Positions 1 to 5,286 of a stretch of 5,286 bases of DNA are shown piece by piece. Positions within the stretch are counted from its first letter, which is position 1. Each line of letters starts with the position of its first letter. The notes beneath the pieces are model-generated. The model did not search any database and had not been told where the DNA came from. It saw nothing but the letters and a program-made list of their open reading frames with translations. The position numbers and the translations under genes are program-made. Source of the stretch: Bacillota bacterium (GTDB lineage Bacteria; Bacillota_C; Negativicutes; CTSoil-072); the NCBI GenBank assembly GCA_017861495.1, contig JAGFXW010000179.1, positions 1-5,286 of the forward strand. The letters are read 5' to 3'.

Positions 1-1
1 T

Positions 2-172
2 ATGGCATTAAAATTTGCGAAAGAAGCCATTAATTATGGCGCTAACATGGGCTTGGATTGCGGGACAGCAATGGAAAAAACTTGCTTTGCCATGATTTGC
101 TCGACGCAAGACCAAAAAGAAGGCTTGAAAGCATTTGCGGAAAAACGGAAACCGGTTTACTGTAATAAATAA
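2..172 (+). CDS. Enoyl-CoA hydratase/isomerase (crotonase family), C-terminal 56 residues only
   Basis: This reading frame is open from the window edge to a TAA at 170-172, so the gene begins upstream and only its last 56 codons are visible. The tail runs through ALKFAKEAINYG, CFAMICSTQDQKEG and LKAFAEKRKPVY. This matches the C-terminal helical trimerisation region of crotonases, where a [ST]xDxxEGxxAFxEKRxPx(Y/F) ending is nearly diagnostic. The family hydrates 2-enoyl-CoA to 3-hydroxyacyl-CoA in the cytoplasm; some members isomerise or hydrolyse CoA esters instead. The two catalytic glutamates and the oxyanion-hole loops lie outside the window, so substrate and exact reaction cannot be assigned. 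The stop is 64 bp before the CoA-transferase start, with no terminator-like hairpin between, so the two are probably cotranscribed. The ATG at 2-4 is an internal methionine codon, not the start. Family call is strong; 3-hydroxybutyryl-CoA dehydratase (crotonase) is the inferred role from the neighbours. Confidence 0.88.
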   Translation: MALKFAKEAINYGANMGLDCGTAMEKTCFAMICSTQDQKEGLKAFAEKRKPVYCNK

Positions 173-236
173 TAAATGCACAAAACAAAATATGGACTCC
201 GAATGAAATTTGAATAATTGAACAAGGAGTGAAAGT

Positions 237-1817
237 ATGCCGAAAATAGTAACAGCGGAAGAAGCAGTAAAACTAATTAAAGATGGTGTTACGATTTATA
301 CCCCTGGTATCACTCTGGGTGGGTTTGCGGAAGAAGTGGTAATGGCGATTGAAACGAGTTTCAAGGAAACGGGTCATCCGCGTGACTTGACGTTCTATTA
401 TCCGTCGGGGATTGGCAACCGTGCGACCCGCGGTTATGCCCACTTAGCACATGAAGGACTGATTAAAAGATCTGTCGGCGGTCATTATAAAGGCTGCGGA
501 CCGGCTTGGACCAAATTGGTACAGGCCAATAAAACAGAAGCTTATTGTTTTCCTCAGGGCATCATGACCACAATGCCGCGTAATATTGCTGCTCGCCGCG
601 GTGGGATTCTTTCCAAGGTTGGTTTGGGAACGTTTGTTGATCCCCGGATTGGCAGCGGTGGTAAGCTGAACCCGAAAACTGAAGCTTGCGAAGACCTTGT
701 AGAAGTAGTGGAAATGGAAGGGCAAGAGTGGCTGTATTACAAAGTTCCTAAGCTTGACATTGCGATCATCCGCGGATCCGTCGCCGATGAAAATGGCAAT
801 CTCTCGTTGTATAGAGAAGGCTATTCCCTGGAACAATTATCAGTTGCCCAAGCGGCTAAGGCCAGTGGCGGGATTGTTATTGCTCAGGTAGAACATATTG
901 TTAAAGCGGGAACATTGCACCCGAAAGAAGTGACGGTCCCGGGTATTATGATTGATTACGTGGTTGTTGCTCAATCGGAAAATCATTTCCAAACCGGGCA
1001 GACCTATTTCAGTCCAGTATATGCTGGTGATATCAAGGTTCCGCTTGGCGCAGTCCCGCCAGAGCCGCTGACCGAACGTAAAGTGATTGCCAGACGGGCG
1101 GATATGGAATTGTTCCCAGGGGCTGTTGTTAATAACGGCGTTGGTATCCCGGAAATTGCAGGCGCGGTATGCGCAGAAGAAAAAATCAACCATCTGTTCA
1201 CGATGACTACGGAAGCCGGCCATGTAGGTGGCGTTCCGGCCGGAGCACATGATTTTGGCTGCTGCTATAATTCGGAAGCAATCGTGGCAATGGGCCATCA
1301 ATTTGACTTTTTTAACGGCGGCATGATCGATGTGGCTATTCTAGGCTTGGCACAGGTCGACGGTACGGGCAATATGAACGTCAGCCAAGTGAATGGCGAA
1401 CCGATTGGCATTGGCGGATTTATTGATATAGCGCAAAACAGCAAAAAATGCGTTTTTGTCGGAACTTTTACTACCGGTGGTTTAAAAGTAAAAGTAGAAG
1501 ACGGGAAACTGCATATTGTACAAGAAGGCAAAGCAAAAAAATTCGTTTCCGCAGTGGAACAAATCACTTTTAGCGGTAAATATGCTCAACAGGTCAAACA
1601 AGAAGTTCTGTATGTAACAGAACGAGCCGTTTTCGAACTGACTCCGGAAGGCGTGGAACTGATCGAAATCGCTCCGGGCATTGACCTGGAGAAAGACATT
1701 CTGCAACAGATGGATTTCAAACCGATCATCAAGAATCCGAAACTCATGCCGGGTGGAATTTTCCAGGAAGAACCGGGTGCGGTTGCTGCGGTAGTGAACG
1801 CCAAAGTGAAAGCATAG
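237..1817 (+). CDS. Acyl-CoA:acetate/propionate CoA-transferase, fused-subunit family I (Pct/YdiF type)
   Basis: This 526-residue protein has the length of fused alpha-beta family I CoA-transferases such as Clostridium propionicum propionate CoA-transferase (about 524) and E. coli YdiF (about 531). It moves CoA between an acyl-CoA and a free short-chain acid through a glutamyl-CoA thioester. The N-terminal (alpha-like) half carries the early ITAEEA-type start, GLGTFVDPR at residues 129-137 followed by a Gly-rich GSGGKLN turn, and AIIRGSVADENGN. The C-terminal (beta-like) half carries TTEAGHVGGVPAG; E326 aligns with the catalytic glutamate of the TAESGxxGGVPAGG motif. It then continues with QFDFFNGGMIDVAILGLAQVD, GGFIDIAQ, GTFTTGGLKV, VEQITFSG and the conserved EIAPGIDLEKDIL. 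The start is supported by AAGGAG at 224-229, seven bases upstream. It precedes the 3-hydroxybutyryl-CoA dehydrogenase gene by 53 bp, so it probably supplies or recycles the CoA thioester used by its neighbours. The sequence does not reveal the acid; propionate, acetate, butyrate, crotonate or lactate are all plausible. Confidence 0.93.
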   Translation: MPKIVTAEEAVKLIKDGVTIYTPGITLGGFAEEVVMAIETSFKETGHPRDLTFYYPSGIGNRATRGYAHLAHEGLIKRSVGGHYKGCGPAWTKLVQANKTEAYCFPQGIMTTMPRNIAARRGGILSKVGLGTFVDPRIGSGGKLNPKTEACEDLVEVVEMEGQEWLYYKVPKLDIAIIRGSVADENGNLSLYREGYSLEQLSVAQAAKASGGIVIAQVEHIVKAGTLHPKEVTVPGIMIDYVVVAQSENHFQTGQTYFSPVYAGDIKVPLGAVPPEPLTERKVIARRADMELFPGAVVNNGVGIPEIAGAVCAEEKINHLFTMTTEAGHVGGVPAGAHDFGCCYNSEAIVAMGHQFDFFNGGMIDVAILGLAQVDGTGNMNVSQVNGEPIGIGGFIDIAQNSKKCVFVGTFTTGGLKVKVEDGKLHIVQEGKAKKFVSAVEQITFSGKYAQQVKQEVLYVTERAVFELTPEGVELIEIAPGIDLEKDILQQMDFKPIIKNPKLMPGGIFQEEPGAVAAVVNAKVKA

Positions 1818-1870
1818 AATTTTTTCTCACACTATATAAATATTAAAAGCAGAAAGATGAGGGTGTTAAC

Positions 1871-2731
1871 ATGGCAATTCAAACAATTGGTGTATTGGGA
1901 GCAGGCGCAATGGGCGGCGGGATCGCTCATGTAGCTGCTATGAAAGGCTTTAATGTTATTATTTGCGATATCGAGCAACGGTTTGTTGACGGCGCGATTG
2001 AACGGGCTGCGAAGTTTATGGACAAAAGCATCGCCAAAGGAAAAATGACGGTGGAAGAAAAAGAAGCAGTTCTTGGCCGGATGAAAACTACGACGAGCCA
2101 GGAAGATTTCGCTTCCGTTGATTTTGTAGTAGAAGCCATTATCGAAAACTTGAAAATTAAAACCGAAGCGTTTGCTAATTTGGACAGAATCTGCCGCCCG
2201 GATGTTATCCTGGCAACCAACAGCTCTTCTATGTCTGTTACTCAGATTGCGGCAGCGACGAAACGGCCGGATAAAGTAATCGGCATGCATTTCTTCAATC
2301 CTGCCCAAATCATGCGTTTGGTAGAGATTATCAAGGGCTACAGCACTAGCGATGAAACGTTGGAGATTGTTAAACAATTGGGTATCGATCTCGGAAAATC
2401 GCCGATCGTATCGAAAAAAGACACTCCTGGGTTCATCGTTAATCGGCTTCTGTTTGCTCAATTCCTGGAAGCTCTTCAAATGGTGGAAGAGGGAGTGGCT
2501 ACTCCGCAGGATATCGACACCGGCGTGAAATTGGGCTTGAATTATCCAATGGGGCCGTTCGAAATGATGGACAACATTGGCGGCATCGACCTCACGATTG
2601 CCGTTATGGATTATTTCTATGAGGAAACAAAAGACAAGAGATGGGCTGCTCCGCATGCCATTAAATCTCTCGCCCGGGCTGGCCGCCTTGGCAGAAAAGT
2701 CGGCGCCGGCTTCTACGATTACGAGAAATAA
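1871..2731 (+). CDS. hbd: 3-hydroxybutyryl-CoA dehydrogenase (NAD(P)-dependent 3-hydroxyacyl-CoA dehydrogenase)
   Basis: At 286 residues this has the usual length of stand-alone bacterial Hbd proteins. It interconverts (S)-3-hydroxybutyryl-CoA and acetoacetyl-CoA in the cytoplasm. The N-terminal Rossmann domain opens with GAGAMGGGIAH (residues 10-20), and D33 ends the second strand, in the position that usually contacts the adenosine ribose and favours NAD(H). The catalytic set of the family is intact: S119 in NSSSMSVT, H140 in GMHFFNP, E152 in MRLVEII (twelve residues after the His, as in the human enzyme), and N191 in DTPGFIVNR. The C-terminal dimerisation domain includes LNYPMGPFEMMDNIGGID and ends with GRKVGAGFYDYEK, the standard terminus. 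Translation starts at the ATG preceded by GAGGGTG (1859-1865), a moderate ribosome binding site. It follows the CoA-transferase by 53 bp and is followed by a strong hairpin. Hbd next to a crotonase and a CoA-transferase is the classic arrangement of four-carbon acyl-CoA fermentation. Function is well supported; chain-length preference is inferred. Confidence 0.94.
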   Translation: MAIQTIGVLGAGAMGGGIAHVAAMKGFNVIICDIEQRFVDGAIERAAKFMDKSIAKGKMTVEEKEAVLGRMKTTTSQEDFASVDFVVEAIIENLKIKTEAFANLDRICRPDVILATNSSSMSVTQIAAATKRPDKVIGMHFFNPAQIMRLVEIIKGYSTSDETLEIVKQLGIDLGKSPIVSKKDTPGFIVNRLLFAQFLEALQMVEEGVATPQDIDTGVKLGLNYPMGPFEMMDNIGGIDLTIAVMDYFYEETKDKRWAAPHAIKSLARAGRLGRKVGAGFYDYEK

Positions 2732-2746
2732 GCAGGATTTTTCCCT

Positions 2747-2791
2747 AATACCTCCACGGAACCAAGGCGGGTTGGATTCCGTGGAGGTATT
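2747..2791 (+). terminator. Strong hairpin after the dehydrogenase gene; terminator, attenuator or mRNA 3'-end stabiliser
   Basis: The arm AATACCTCCACGGAA (2747-2761) is perfectly complementary to TTCCGTGGAGGTATT (2777-2791), giving a 15-bp stem with no mismatch. The stem can continue past a bulged A2776 with CCAA (2762-2765) pairing TTGG (2772-2775), leaving a six-base loop GGCGGG. It begins 15 bases after the dehydrogenase stop codon, where an operon terminator would sit. The bases after the stem read TTATCCGATA, so the U-tract expected of an intrinsic terminator is very weak. It may therefore terminate only partly, separating the upstream genes from the flavoenzyme gene, or it may protect the 3' end of the upstream message. 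The structure is seen directly; its function is inferred. Confidence 0.55.
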
Positions 2792-2842
2792 TATCCGATA
2801 TCTGTAAATTGAGGATGTTCGGTTTAGTGTTGTGTAAACGGA

Positions 2843-2848
2843 GGAGGG
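2843..2848 (+). promoter_or_regulatory. Ribosome binding site that fixes the flavoenzyme start at 2857
   Basis: GGAGGG lies eight bases before the ATG at 2857, inside a purine-rich run (2840-2850). The frame is also open upstream to a TTG at 2809 and an ATG at 2815, but neither has a well-spaced Shine-Dalgarno sequence. The extra 16 residues are also not part of the flavoenzyme family's N-terminus, whereas MSKLYSPGNIG from 2857 is. Confidence 0.85.
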
Positions 2849-2856
2849 AGCCGATC

Positions 2857-4902
2857 ATGTCAAAGTTATATTCTCCTGGGAACATTGGTTCCGTCGAAAT
2901 TAAAAACCGTCTTATCATGACTCCGATGCATTTGGCGTATTGTCCGAATGGTGAAGTCAACGATAAAATCACCGAATTTTATCGTTTGCGCGCACGTGGC
3001 GGAGTCGGGTTGATCATTGTTGGCGCTGCGGGTATTGATCCGCTGCGTGTCAACCAGCACGGTATGCTGGAAATCAATGATGACCGCTTTATACCGGGGC
3101 TTCGTTCCTTGACGGAAGCGATCCATGCGGAGGGCGCTAAGGTTTTTCCCCAATTATTTCACCCAGGCAGATATGCCCGCTCGGCGGAATACGGTGGAAT
3201 TCCGGCCGTAGCTCCATCGCCTGTATTTTCCCGGTTTACAGGAGAAACGCCGCAGGAGCTGACGCAAACGCAAATTAACGAAATTACCGCGTTTTTTGCC
3301 TTGGCCGCAAAACGGGCAAAAACTGCTGGGTTTGACGGCGTTGAACTGGTAGGCAGCGCCGGTTATTTAATTTCGCAATTTTTATCGCCGGTCACGAACA
3401 AACGCCAGGATCAGTATGGCGGTGATTTGCAAGCGCGATTACGGTTTCCGCTGGAGGTAATTGCTGCTGTCCGCGAAGCTGTAGGACCGGAATTCCCGAT
3501 CATGATGCGGGTAGCCGGAAATGATTTTGTTCCGGGCGGAAATACAAACCATGAAGCGAAACAAGTTTGCCAGGCCTATGAAAAAGCAGGGGTAGACGCC
3601 CTGAATGTCACCGGTGGCTGGCACGAAACGCAGGTGCCGCAGCTTACCATGGATGTCCCACCGGGTATGTATGCTTATTTGGCTAAGGCGATTAAGGAAA
3701 CTGTTTCGATTCCGGTCATTGCTTGCAATCGGATCCATATTCAATTGGCGGAACCTCTTATAGACAACGGTGATGCGGATTTTGTCGGGATTGCCAGAGG
3801 TTTTGTAGCTGACCCGGAATTAGCCAACAAGGCGGCAAACGGAAACTATGCGTCGATTTGCCCGTGTATCGCCTGCAATCAAGGGTGTATGGATAATATT
3901 TTTTCCGGCAAGCAAGTAAACTGCCTCACGAACGCTGAAGCTGGCAGAGAGTCGGATCTTATGGAGGCTTCTCTATTGCCGGTACAGGTCAAGGCGGACA
4001 AGCCGGAAAAGATTTTAGTAGTCGGTGCGGGACCGGCCGGCTTGGAATATGCACGGGTCGCAGCGTTACGCGGCCATTACGTGACTATCTGGGAAGAAGC
4101 GGCCCATTCCGGCGGACAGGTGCGGTTGGCGGCGGCGTCGCCCGGACGGCATGAAATTGGCCGGTTGATCCAATATTTGAACCGGGCCTGCAATGAAGAG
4201 AAAGTCACGGTTTGTTATGGGAAAAAGGCCACTGCGGGCATGATCTTAGAAGTTGTGAACGCAGGCATGTTTAAACGCGTTGTTATTGCTACCGGGGCAA
4301 AACCGGTTGCTCTGTCCGTCAAACCGGAAGAAGGGGCAACGGTTGTCCATGCTTGGGATGTTTTGAGCAAGAAAGTTAAAACCGGTTCGAACATCGTGAT
4401 TATTGGCGGTGAACGGCTTGGGGTGGAAACGGCCTTATCACTTGCTGAAATGGGAACCATGAGTTCTCAGGAATTACGCTTTCAACTCTTGCACCAAGCG
4501 GAAAAACCGGAAGAAGTCTACCGCTTGCTGACGCAAGGCAATAAACAGATCACTATCTTGGAAACGGGTCGAAGTTTTGGCAAAGGCATTGGCACCAGCA
4601 CTCGTTGGTCGATGCTGAAAAAACTGGAACAATTCCATGTAAAAATGATGAAACAAACAGAAGTAATTGCCATTCGGCAGGGCGAAGTTGTCGTAAAAAA
4701 TCCGGCTGGCCAAGAAGTAATTTTGGCCGATACGGTGATTGATGCCGGGAAAACAGCTTCGGTGAATGAGCTGTACGAAGAACTGCAGGGAAAAGTCGAG
4801 AAATTGTCTCTGATTGGCAGTGCGAATAAGCTGGGTAATATGCAAACTGCCATACGAGAGGCATACGATGAAGCGGTCAAAGCCGGTGAAGTTGTGCAAT
4901 AG
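2857..4902 (+). CDS. FMN/4Fe-4S/FAD oxidoreductase, 2,4-dienoyl-CoA reductase (FadH)/enoate reductase family
   Basis: This 681-residue protein has the length and architecture of FadH, BaiCD and clostridial enoate reductases: an old-yellow-enzyme TIM barrel (about 1-330), a 4Fe-4S segment, then FAD- and NAD(P)H-binding domains. Such enzymes carry electrons from NAD(P)H through FAD, the cluster and FMN to an activated C=C bond. Barrel motifs include KNRLIMTPMH, FHPGRYA, VGSAGYLISQFLSP and GGWHE. Y170 and H256 align with the FadH active-site Tyr and His. The cluster cysteines are C337, C340, C344 and C356, with the C-x2-C-x3-C-x11-C spacing of FadH rather than that of trimethylamine dehydrogenase. 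The FAD loop VGAGPAG is at 389-395. The second nucleotide loop is unusual: GGERLG (517-522) has E519 where GxGxxG expects glycine. E569 ends a following strand (ITILE), which may favour NADH over NADPH. The FadH-like GKGIGTSTRW segment follows. It lies 125 bp after hbd beyond a hairpin, so it may be partly uncoupled from the upstream genes. Whether the substrate is a CoA ester or a free enoate is unresolved. Confidence 0.88.
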   Translation: MSKLYSPGNIGSVEIKNRLIMTPMHLAYCPNGEVNDKITEFYRLRARGGVGLIIVGAAGIDPLRVNQHGMLEINDDRFIPGLRSLTEAIHAEGAKVFPQLFHPGRYARSAEYGGIPAVAPSPVFSRFTGETPQELTQTQINEITAFFALAAKRAKTAGFDGVELVGSAGYLISQFLSPVTNKRQDQYGGDLQARLRFPLEVIAAVREAVGPEFPIMMRVAGNDFVPGGNTNHEAKQVCQAYEKAGVDALNVTGGWHETQVPQLTMDVPPGMYAYLAKAIKETVSIPVIACNRIHIQLAEPLIDNGDADFVGIARGFVADPELANKAANGNYASICPCIACNQGCMDNIFSGKQVNCLTNAEAGRESDLMEASLLPVQVKADKPEKILVVGAGPAGLEYARVAALRGHYVTIWEEAAHSGGQVRLAAASPGRHEIGRLIQYLNRACNEEKVTVCYGKKATAGMILEVVNAGMFKRVVIATGAKPVALSVKPEEGATVVHAWDVLSKKVKTGSNIVIIGGERLGVETALSLAEMGTMSSQELRFQLLHQAEKPEEVYRLLTQGNKQITILETGRSFGKGIGTSTRWSMLKKLEQFHVKMMKQTEVIAIRQGEVVVKNPAGQEVILADTVIDAGKTASVNELYEELQGKVEKLSLIGSANKLGNMQTAIREAYDEAVKAGEVVQ

Positions 4903-4937
4903 GATTGGCAACAAAACTAGGTGGTAAAAAATGCTAC

Positions 4938-4976
4938 AGGCCTGGGGATTTGTATACAAAAAAATTTGCCAGGCCT
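4938..4976 (+). terminator. GC-rich hairpin after the flavoenzyme gene; possible terminator without a U-tract
   Basis: AGGCCTGG (4938-4945) pairs perfectly with CCAGGCCT (4969-4976), enclosing a 23-base AT-rich loop. That loop contains the 12-bp palindrome TTTGTATACAAA (4949-4960) and CAAA/TTTG (4957-4960 with 4965-4968). It starts 35 bases after the stop codon, a natural place for transcript termination. The bases after it, TCACAGACTA, are not a U-tract, so classic intrinsic termination is doubtful. On the opposite strand a run of six T (complement of 4926-4931) follows the hairpin at a six-base distance, which is also imperfect. Confidence 0.4.
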
Positions 4977-4996
4977 TCACAGACTAAATAAATGCA

Positions 4997-5014
4997 ATTC
5001 GTGTCAAAACGAAT
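4997..5014. promoter_or_regulatory. 18-bp dyad, candidate operator of unknown regulator
   Basis: ATTCGT (4997-5002) and ACGAAT (5009-5014) form a perfect inverted repeat with a six-base centre, GTCAAA. The size and spacing suit a helix-turn-helix dimer such as a TetR- or GntR-type protein. It directly abuts the Rex-like site and shares two bases with it. No regulator gene is visible in the window, so the binding partner is unknown and a chance repeat is possible. Confidence 0.3.
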
Positions 5015-5030
5015 GAGAAATATTTCACAA
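5013..5030. promoter_or_regulatory. Candidate Rex (NADH/NAD+ sensor) operator
   Basis: ATGAGAAATATTTCACAA agrees with the Gram-positive Rex consensus TTGTGAAATATTTCACAA at 16 of 18 positions. The right half is exact; the left half differs at its first and fourth bases. The core GAAATATTTC is a perfect palindrome. Rex is known to repress fermentation and NADH-reoxidation genes in Firmicutes, including butyrate-pathway genes, and to release DNA when NADH is high. The site lies 109 bases before the start codon of a NAD-linked 3-hydroxyacyl-CoA dehydrogenase, which is a sensible target. It falls just upstream of my tentative promoter rather than over it, which weakens the case slightly. An overlapping AT-rich repeat (AATATTT-CAC-AAATATT, 5019-5035) is an alternative reading. 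Confidence 0.5.
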
Positions 5031-5039
5031 ATATTGTTA

Positions 5040-5068
5040 TTGCATCTTGAATTTATTGAATATATTCT
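5040..5068 (+). promoter_or_regulatory. Tentative sigma-A promoter for the last gene
   Basis: TTGCAT (5040-5045) and TATTCT (5063-5068) are separated by 17 bases in the most AT-rich part of the gap, and would give a leader of roughly 65 bases before the ATG at 5140. Both boxes are imperfect. A competing pair is TTGAAT (5047-5052) with TATTTT (5068-5073) at a short 15-base spacing. A promoter somewhere here is likely because the gap is 237 bp and follows a hairpin; the exact boxes are uncertain. Confidence 0.3.
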
Positions 5069-5139
5069 ATTTTCCGATTGCATCAAGGATGATGTTGCGG
5101 ATTGCTTTCTGTAAAAAGGATTTTATGGGAGGGATTACT

Positions 5140-5286
5140 ATGAAAACGAATCAAATCACGAAAGTCGCTTGTGTAGGCGCAGGCATCATTGGATCCAGTT
5201 GGGCGACAAAATTTGTTTTGCAAGGGTATCCTGTCCACGTATATGATACCGTACAAAAGCAATTGGACAATGCAAAGAAAAATATA
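5140..5286 (+). CDS. 3-hydroxyacyl-CoA dehydrogenase family, lambda-crystallin-like, N-terminal 49 residues only
   Basis: The gene starts at an ATG preceded by GGGAGGG (5127-5133) six bases upstream and runs off the window after 49 codons. The visible part is the start of a Rossmann fold: KVACVGAGIIGSSWATKF contains GxGxxG at residues 13-18 and the SSWA continuation. The second strand ends in VHVYD, with D36 in the NAD-selecting position. The GxGxIGxSWA form and the following YDxxxxQLDNAKKNI pattern resemble the lambda-crystallin/L-gulonate 3-dehydrogenase and L-carnitine dehydrogenase branch more than the Hbd branch encoded at 1871-2731, which has GAGAMGGGIAH. The family oxidises a 3-hydroxy group on CoA esters or on free 3-hydroxy acids. 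The catalytic Ser, His, Glu and Asn lie beyond the window. It has its own intergenic region with a Rex-like site, so it is probably controlled separately from the upstream genes. Confidence 0.82.
   Translation, partial: MKTNQITKVACVGAGIIGSSWATKFVLQGYPVHVYDTVQKQLDNAKKNI

Noticed and set aside
208..225. Second Rex-like site before the CoA-transferase gene
   Set aside because: The segment is a direct repeat (TTGAA twice), not an inverted one, and agrees with Rex consensus at too few positions.
840..1301. 153-codon open frame on the - strand inside the CoA-transferase gene
   Set aside because: Antisense shadow of conserved coding sequence, including the catalytic glutamate region; no domain pattern in its translation.
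1818..1870. Promoter with a TATAAA-like box between the CoA-transferase and dehydrogenase genes
   Set aside because: No -35-like sequence lies at an acceptable distance, and the 53-bp gap fits cotranscription; the AT-rich stretch alone is not evidence.
1832..2656. Long open frame of 274 codons on the - strand opposite the 3-hydroxybutyryl-CoA dehydrogenase gene
   Set aside because: It lies almost wholly antisense to a clear, family-matching gene. Its translation is rich in Phe, His and Asn with no recognisable motif, as expected of a shadow frame.
2833..2846. Possible catabolite-responsive (cre) element, TGTAAACGGAGGAG
   Set aside because: Only the left half, TGTAAACG, fits the consensus; the right half is the purine-rich ribosome binding region.
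2809..2856. Extension of the flavoenzyme by 16 residues from a TTG at 2809 (or 14 from an ATG at 2815)
   Set aside because: No properly spaced ribosome binding site. The added residues do not resemble the family N-terminus, and GGAGGG eight bases before the ATG at 2857 explains the start.
4474..4980. 168-codon open frame on the - strand covering the end of the flavoenzyme gene and part of the gap
   Set aside because: Its translation is dominated by Phe, Leu and His with no recognisable motif, and most of it is antisense to the conserved C-terminal domain of the flavoenzyme.

Overview
The window looks like a piece of a moderate-GC Firmicutes chromosome, most likely an anaerobe of the Clostridia or Negativicutes. 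The grounds are strong purine-rich Shine-Dalgarno sites (AAGGAG, GGAGGG, GGGAGGG), AT-rich intergenic spaces, and a gene set typical of anaerobic acyl-CoA fermentation. The genus cannot be fixed from the sequence alone.

All genes lie on the + strand. The layout is: the 3' end of an enoyl-CoA hydratase/crotonase (2-172); a full-length fused-subunit family I acyl-CoA:carboxylate CoA-transferase of the propionate CoA-transferase/YdiF type (237-1817); a full-length 3-hydroxybutyryl-CoA dehydrogenase (1871-2731); a 125-bp gap with a very strong hairpin (2747-2791); a full-length FMN/4Fe-4S/FAD old-yellow-enzyme fusion of the 2,4-dienoyl-CoA reductase/enoate reductase type (2857-4902); a 237-bp AT-rich gap with several dyads; and the 5' end of a second, lambda-crystallin-like 3-hydroxyacyl-CoA dehydrogenase (5140 to the window edge).

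The first three genes are spaced 53-64 bp apart and read as one operon. They could load a short-chain carboxylic acid onto CoA (CoA-transferase) and interconvert enoyl-, 3-hydroxyacyl- and 3-oxoacyl-CoA (crotonase plus dehydrogenase). The flavoenzyme could reduce a C=C bond of the unsaturated intermediate or of a related enoate. The exact substrate is not visible. Crotonate/butyrate-type metabolism is the simplest reading, but a dedicated pathway for another unsaturated or 3-hydroxy acid fits equally well.

The most interesting non-coding signal is at 5013-5030, ahead of the last gene. It matches the Rex (NADH/NAD+-sensing repressor) operator consensus TTGTGAAATATTTCACAA at 16 of 18 positions, and a second 18-bp dyad abuts it. 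The most interesting protein oddity is in the flavoenzyme, whose second nucleotide-binding loop reads GGERLG instead of GxGxxG. No mobile elements, CRISPR arrays, tRNAs or rRNAs were seen. I found no clear evidence of a wholly new system; the items below are testable leads.
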